From Porticoccus sp038143955 (GTDB lineage: Bacteria > Pseudomonadota > Gammaproteobacteria > Pseudomonadales > Porticoccaceae), in assembly GCA_038143955.1 (NCBI GenBank), contig JAYQMT010000005.1:682001-746000 (forward strand): 64,000 nt of DNA. The letters are read 5' to 3'. The position numbers were made by a program, and so were the translations under genes. A model generated the notes under the pieces. The model made no database searches. It saw only the letters and a list, made by a program, of their open reading frames with translations, and was not told where the DNA came from. This document shows positions 60,329-64,000 of the stretch, piece by piece (position 1 is the first letter of the stretch; every line of letters begins with the position of its first letter).

Positions 60329-60853
60329 ATGCCAAAAAAAATTCTAGGACGCTGGCTACCAGCCTACAGTAAAATTAAAAAAAGCTCTGCTCTCCGTTGG
60401 ATGGGGCCCATATTTTCCAGACCAAATTTATTTCATATAAATAGGGCCTCTGTTTCTACCTCATTTTTTATAGGAATTTTTATAGCCTTCCTACCTATAC
60501 CTGGTCAAACTCTTATTGCAGCGTTTCTTGCTTTATTTTTTAGTTCCAACTTACCTATTGCTGTAGCTCTAGTCTGGATAAGCAACCCTCTAACAATCGC
60601 ACCTTTATTTATTTTTACTTATGGCATAGGTGTATTAATGCTTGGCATGGAATTTATAGATTTCACTCTTGAGTTTTCTTGGAGCTGGATTATAACCCAA
60701 GGTAAACTAATATGGTTGCCGCTTCTAACTGGAAGTTTTATAACTGGTTTAGTTTGTGGGGGTTTAAGTTATATATTTATAAACCTATTATGGAAATGGA
60801 AAGTACAAAAAAACTGGGTGGCTCGCCAAGAAAAAAGAGGAGACTGCGACTGA
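60329..60853 (+). CDS. DUF2062 membrane protein
   Basis: 174-residue protein with three membrane helices. RASVSTSFFIGIFIAFLPIPGQTLIAAFLALFF and LPIAVALVWISNPLTIAPLF are the DUF2062 core (PxPGQ and NPxT motifs). Function unknown to me. ATG 60329 starts MPKKILGRWLPAYSKIKK, the usual basic N-terminus. As I recall a DUF2062 gene lies beside lolCDE in pseudomonads too; here it is convergent with lolE. Confidence 0.85.
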   Translation: MPKKILGRWLPAYSKIKKSSALRWMGPIFSRPNLFHINRASVSTSFFIGIFIAFLPIPGQTLIAAFLALFFSSNLPIAVALVWISNPLTIAPLFIFTYGIGVLMLGMEFIDFTLEFSWSWIITQGKLIWLPLLTGSFITGLVCGGLSYIFINLLWKWKVQKNWVARQEKRGDCD

Positions 60854-60885
60854 AGTAACAATTAGCTGGTATTCACTATCTTTAC

Positions 60886-62121
60886 TTAATCGTATTTTAA
60901 CTCATTTGCTGGACTAAGTTTAGCTGCCTTCAAAGAAGGATAGATTGTAACTAGCAAATTTAGGATTATTGCTACAGAGACTACTAAAAAAACGTCGCTC
61001 CATACCAGACTGGATGGCAAATAGTCAATTGGATAAACGCTTGAATCAAGTAGACTAAATTCAAAAATTGACTCTATCTTGTTTATAATAAATGGGGCAT
61101 TTAAAGATCCTAGTATACCCAAAGCTGCACCGAGGACTGAACCTATTGTGCCTATTAAAAACCCTTGAGTTAAAAAAATCATAGTGATGTCAGAATTTCT
61201 GGCCCCTTGAGTCTTTAAAATAGCTATATCAGAATGCTTATCTACAACTGTCATCATAAGCATTGAAACTACATTAAAAACTGCAATCGCGATAACAAAA
61301 AATACAAGCAAGATAATCATTTTTCTTGACATCTTTATAGCCTGATGAAGATTTCCATGTGTTTGTATCCAGTCAGAAAAATAATAATTTTCTGGTAAAC
61401 TATTTAACAATCTGTAACCTGTTTCTCTTGCATGAAAGATGTTAGCTAGTTTAACCCTAATACCCTGGGGGTGTGATAAACCAATTATATCTGTAACCTT
61501 TGAAAGTGGGCCAAGAACTAGCTTTTGATCAAGGGATGTTTTTGTAGCAAACACACCACCAATTTCAAAAGAAATGATCTTTGGTGTAAGTTTTGTATTT
61601 TCTACATGGTTAGATTGAGGCACTATTAACACAACATTATCGCCAGCTTGCAGAGACAACCTATTTGCAACACCCTTCGCTAAAAGAAATTTATTATCAT
61701 CATTTCTGATTAACTCAATGAGGTCTGCAGCCACAAAATTATCAATAAAGTCATTACTTTTTAGTATATCTATGCCTAACATTTGTACTGGCATCGCATT
61801 ACCGTTACTCGTCAGCATCGCGTCTATCTGAGAGAATGGTAATGCAGATACTACATTTTTGTCTTTTTCTATTAAATCAATCAATCCCGAAAGATTGTCG
61901 ATCCCATTAGTTTTACTTATCTGTATATGTGGTATAGAGCCGAGTATTTTTCCCTCCAATTCCCGTTCAAACCCATTCATAATTGACATAACCAAAATAA
62001 GAAGTGCAACACCTAGGGTTAATCCTGAGATTGCCATAAGGGAAATAAAAGATATTAAATTGGTTGAACTGTCTGCCCTGAAATATCTCCAGCCTATAAA
62101 AAATGGGAAAATCTTTAGCAT
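60886..62121 (-). CDS. lolE: Lipoprotein-releasing permease LolE
   Basis: One of two permeases that extract outer-membrane lipoproteins from the inner membrane. N-terminal helix LISFISLMAISGLTLGVALLILVMSIMNGFERELEGKIL, a large periplasmic domain, then three helices beginning near residue 270 (KMIILLVFFVIAIAVFNVVSMLMM) and the coupling segment DIAILKTQGARNSDIT. 411 residues, intact, ATG 62121. Assigned LolE rather than LolC by its last place in lolC-lolD-lolE; sequence alone does not separate them firmly. Confidence 0.9.
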   Translation of the reverse strand: MLKIFPFFIGWRYFRADSSTNLISFISLMAISGLTLGVALLILVMSIMNGFERELEGKILGSIPHIQISKTNGIDNLSGLIDLIEKDKNVVSALPFSQIDAMLTSNGNAMPVQMLGIDILKSNDFIDNFVAADLIELIRNDDNKFLLAKGVANRLSLQAGDNVVLIVPQSNHVENTKLTPKIISFEIGGVFATKTSLDQKLVLGPLSKVTDIIGLSHPQGIRVKLANIFHARETGYRLLNSLPENYYFSDWIQTHGNLHQAIKMSRKMIILLVFFVIAIAVFNVVSMLMMTVVDKHSDIAILKTQGARNSDITMIFLTQGFLIGTIGSVLGAALGILGSLNAPFIINKIESIFEFSLLDSSVYPIDYLPSSLVWSDVFLVVSVAIILNLLVTIYPSLKAAKLSPANELKYD

Positions 62122-62148
62122 TATTCAATAGCCATATTTTTTATTAGA

Positions 62149-62841
62149 TTAATTCTTAGGTCTAAGAATACCTTTTTCTAACGACAGGGTGCGATCCATC
62201 ATTGCCGCAGCATTATCATCATGCGTGACGAGAACGAAGCCAACCCCAAACTCAATATTTAACTGTGAAATTATTTCAAGAATAGCCTTGGTGGATAGGC
62301 AGTCAAGATTACCTGTTGGCTCATCCATTAAAACACAAGCTGGTTTAGTGACTAATGCTCTTGCTATAGCAACCTTTTGCCTTTCTCCGCCAGATAAGGC
62401 TGATGGTCGGTGATCGCACCTATCAATTAGTCCTACCTTCGATAAAATTTCTTTAGAATAGCTTGTCGCTTTTCTAACCGACATTCCAGCAATCAACAAG
62501 GGCATCGCCACATTCTCAATTGCTGAGAATTCGGAGAGTAGATGATGAAATTGATATACAAAACCAAGATATTTATTTCTCCATGTAGCTTTCTGATCTT
62601 CGTTCATATCACTCCATTTTTTTCCCATTACAGATACAGAACCGCCAGTAAAAGTGTCTAACCCTCCAAGAATATTTAGCAATGTTGTTTTTCCGGTTCC
62701 AGAAGAGCCTGTAATAGCAATCTTTTCACCCAAAGAGATTTTCAATGTAATGTTATCTAACACATTAATTTTAGTGTGCATCTCTATATAAGATTTAGAC
62801 AGTTGATGACACTGCAATATGATCTTACTATCATCTGTCAT
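62149..62841 (-). CDS. lolD: Lipoprotein-releasing ATPase LolD
   Basis: ABC ATPase for LolC/LolE. Walker A ITGSSGTGKTTLLNILGG, Q-loop FVYQFHHLLSEFSA (the LolD-specific FHHLLPEF-type motif), signature ALSGGERQKVAIARAL, Walker B CVLMDEPTGNLD. 230 residues, intact. ATG 62841 overlaps the lolC 3' end by 11 bp; lolE follows after 27 bp. Confidence 0.96.
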   Translation of the reverse strand: MTDDSKIILQCHQLSKSYIEMHTKINVLDNITLKISLGEKIAITGSSGTGKTTLLNILGGLDTFTGGSVSVMGKKWSDMNEDQKATWRNKYLGFVYQFHHLLSEFSAIENVAMPLLIAGMSVRKATSYSKEILSKVGLIDRCDHRPSALSGGERQKVAIARALVTKPACVLMDEPTGNLDCLSTKAILEIISQLNIEFGVGFVLVTHDDNAAAMMDRTLSLEKGILRPKN

Positions 62842-64000
62842 AACGAAGCGCCTCTGCAGGTTGAATCTTAGATGCCTGGTATGCAGGATAAACCGAGGCT
62901 ACTATACTGAGTAAGAGGCTCAAGGAGCAAATTAAGAATATATCGCCCCACACTAGCATAGATGGAATTTTAATAATGAAAAAAATAGATGGATCAAAAA
63001 CATGAGATCCAACTATTTGCTCTACCCAACTTATTATCTCGCCTATGTATATTGCAAGGAAGCATCCAAATATACCGCCAAAAATGACGCCTACTGTTCC
63101 TATTTTTAGCCCTTTAATCATAAATATAGAAGCTATCATACTTGCTTTTGCGCCGAGTGTTCTTAAAACTGCTATATCCTTCCTTTTGCTATTAACCATA
63201 AGCACAAGACAAGCGACGATATTAAATCCAGCAATAGCTATTATTATAGAGAGCAATAGAATGACAAACCTCTTCTCCATTTTTATTGCGTTAAATAAAA
63301 CTGTCATCTCGGTTGCCCACGTTTTTATTTTAAAGGAAGGATGTAAAAGTGTTTTTATATGAGACTCTAGTTTTGTTACATCGAATGGATCCGCTACTTT
63401 CAATTTTACACCATTTATATTTTTACCTAGTCTAAATAACTTTTTTGAATCTTGATAATTGATAAGCGCTAAACCACTATCTACTTGTGCACCAATTCTA
63501 TAGATTCCCATAATATAAAAACGCTTGAAGCGTGGAAATATTCCAATTGGGGTGATATTTAACTCGGGTAACGAGATAGTTACAGAATCTCCCACATTTA
63601 CATTTAATGCGTCAGCTAAAATACTCCCAATTATTACGCCAAATTTTCCAGGTTCTAGATCATTGATTTTTCCAGCGATCATGTACTTACTAACTTCAGA
63701 AAATTTGATCTCATGCGACGGAGAAATTCCCTGCAATAAAATACCCTGACTTGAGGAAGATGAAGACATCAAACCGTAACCCTCGACTAAAGGTCCGTAG
63801 CCTAGTATGCCTAGAAACTCAACTAGCTTACTCCCCAATGACTCCCAGTCACTGATCTCCTTCTCACTAGTTATAGATATATGAGGTAATACGTTCAAGG
63901 TTCTTTTTTTTATCTCTTGATCAAATCCGTTCATTACCGACAGTACTACAATCAAAATCGTAACCCCTAAAGACATTGCAATGCAGGAAACCATAGAAAT
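62831..64000 (-). CDS. lolC: Lipoprotein-releasing permease LolC (5' end outside window)
   Basis: Partner of LolE. The visible part starts within the first membrane helix (SMVSCIAMSLGVTILIVVLSVMNGF), carries the periplasmic domain with GILLQGISPSHE and GSILADALNVNVGD, and three C-terminal helices with DIAVLRTLGAKASMIASIF. The frame is open to base 64000, so the ATG at 63994 is internal and about 20-30 residues are missing. About 390 residues are seen, without frameshift. Confidence 0.93.
   Translation of the reverse strand: MSMVSCIAMSLGVTILIVVLSVMNGFDQEIKKRTLNVLPHISITSEKEISDWESLGSKLVEFLGILGYGPLVEGYGLMSSSSSSQGILLQGISPSHEIKFSEVSKYMIAGKINDLEPGKFGVIIGSILADALNVNVGDSVTISLPELNITPIGIFPRFKRFYIMGIYRIGAQVDSGLALINYQDSKKLFRLGKNINGVKLKVADPFDVTKLESHIKTLLHPSFKIKTWATEMTVLFNAIKMEKRFVILLLSIIIAIAGFNIVACLVLMVNSKRKDIAVLRTLGAKASMIASIFMIKGLKIGTVGVIFGGIFGCFLAIYIGEIISWVEQIVGSHVFDPSIFFIIKIPSMLVWGDIFLICSLSLLLSIVASVYPAYQASKIQPAEALRYDR

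Noticed and set aside
1..64000. Broken genes as pseudogenes of a decaying symbiont
   Set aside because: Shifts hit indispensable genes without loss of conserved residues or accumulation of stops; technical error explains them better.
1..64000. CRISPR arrays, insertion sequences, phage or defence genes
   Set aside because: No direct-repeat arrays, transposase or integrase motifs or defence families found on either strand; tRNA genes show no flanking integrase or duplicated 3' ends.

Overview
The window is a continuous stretch of housekeeping chromosome from a gammaproteobacterium with AT-rich DNA (about one third G+C by eye). Nearly all gene blocks recall the Pseudomonas/Cellvibrio branch: topA - small membrane protein - slt; thrS-infC-rpmI-rplT-pheS-pheT-ihfA-merR-tRNA-Pro; gyrA..pheA-hisC-tyrA-aroA-cmk-rpsA-ihfB-lapA-pyrF; ubiG-mupP-yciK; yciO-scpA-scpB-rluB; smc-zipA-ligA; ccmABCDEFGHI; lolCDE. 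Low G+C, short spacers and small accessory content suggest a streamlined, probably marine and uncultivated lineage, but this is inference. No phage, transposon, CRISPR array or defence island was found, and no stretch over about 300 bases lacks a gene.

Layout: 1-6.4 kb has topA (3' end outside the window) and a small membrane protein on minus, then slt, tatD, ybcJ and an NADPH oxidoreductase on plus. 6.4-13.5 kb is a minus-strand run: a glutaredoxin-like protein, rlmKL, pepN, yeaC, a rhomboid protease and nadK. 13.7-15.5 kb holds tRNA-Asp, tRNA-Val, queD, an epimerase and tRNA-Pro. 15.6-23 kb is the thrS-to-merR translation operon with its usual regulatory sites (AUU start of infC, rpmI leader, terminator before pheS). 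23.2-25.5 kb is uvrB between tRNA-Val and tRNA-Asn. 25.6-36.6 kb is the aromatic amino acid / rpsA / gyrA block. 36.8-45.8 kb alternates ubiG-mupP-yciK (plus), rluB-scpB-scpA-yciO (minus) and a six-gene plus cluster. 45.9-60.1 kb is ligA-zipA-smc followed by the complete cytochrome c maturation operon. 60.3-64 kb holds a DUF2062 gene and lolE-lolD-lolC, with lolC cut by the window end.

Roughly half of the longer genes are broken by one or more single-base shifts, mostly next to A or T runs, while the protein stays recognisable in neighbouring frames. The pattern is patchy (almost none between about 27.2 and 38.4 kb, three in the 280-bp ihfB gene) and hits indispensable genes, so it is best read as base-calling error rather than gene decay. 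Each such gene is annotated over its full reconstructed span.

Points worth a second look are modest: a single in-frame UAG between tyrA and aroA where related bacteria have a fused gene; a Bacteroidota-type pdxJ; a carboxymuconolactone-decarboxylase-like gene inside the ccm operon; an SH3-less remnant of a TIGR04211-type protein; and several structured leaders in the thrS-pheT operon. I found no clear new multi-gene system.
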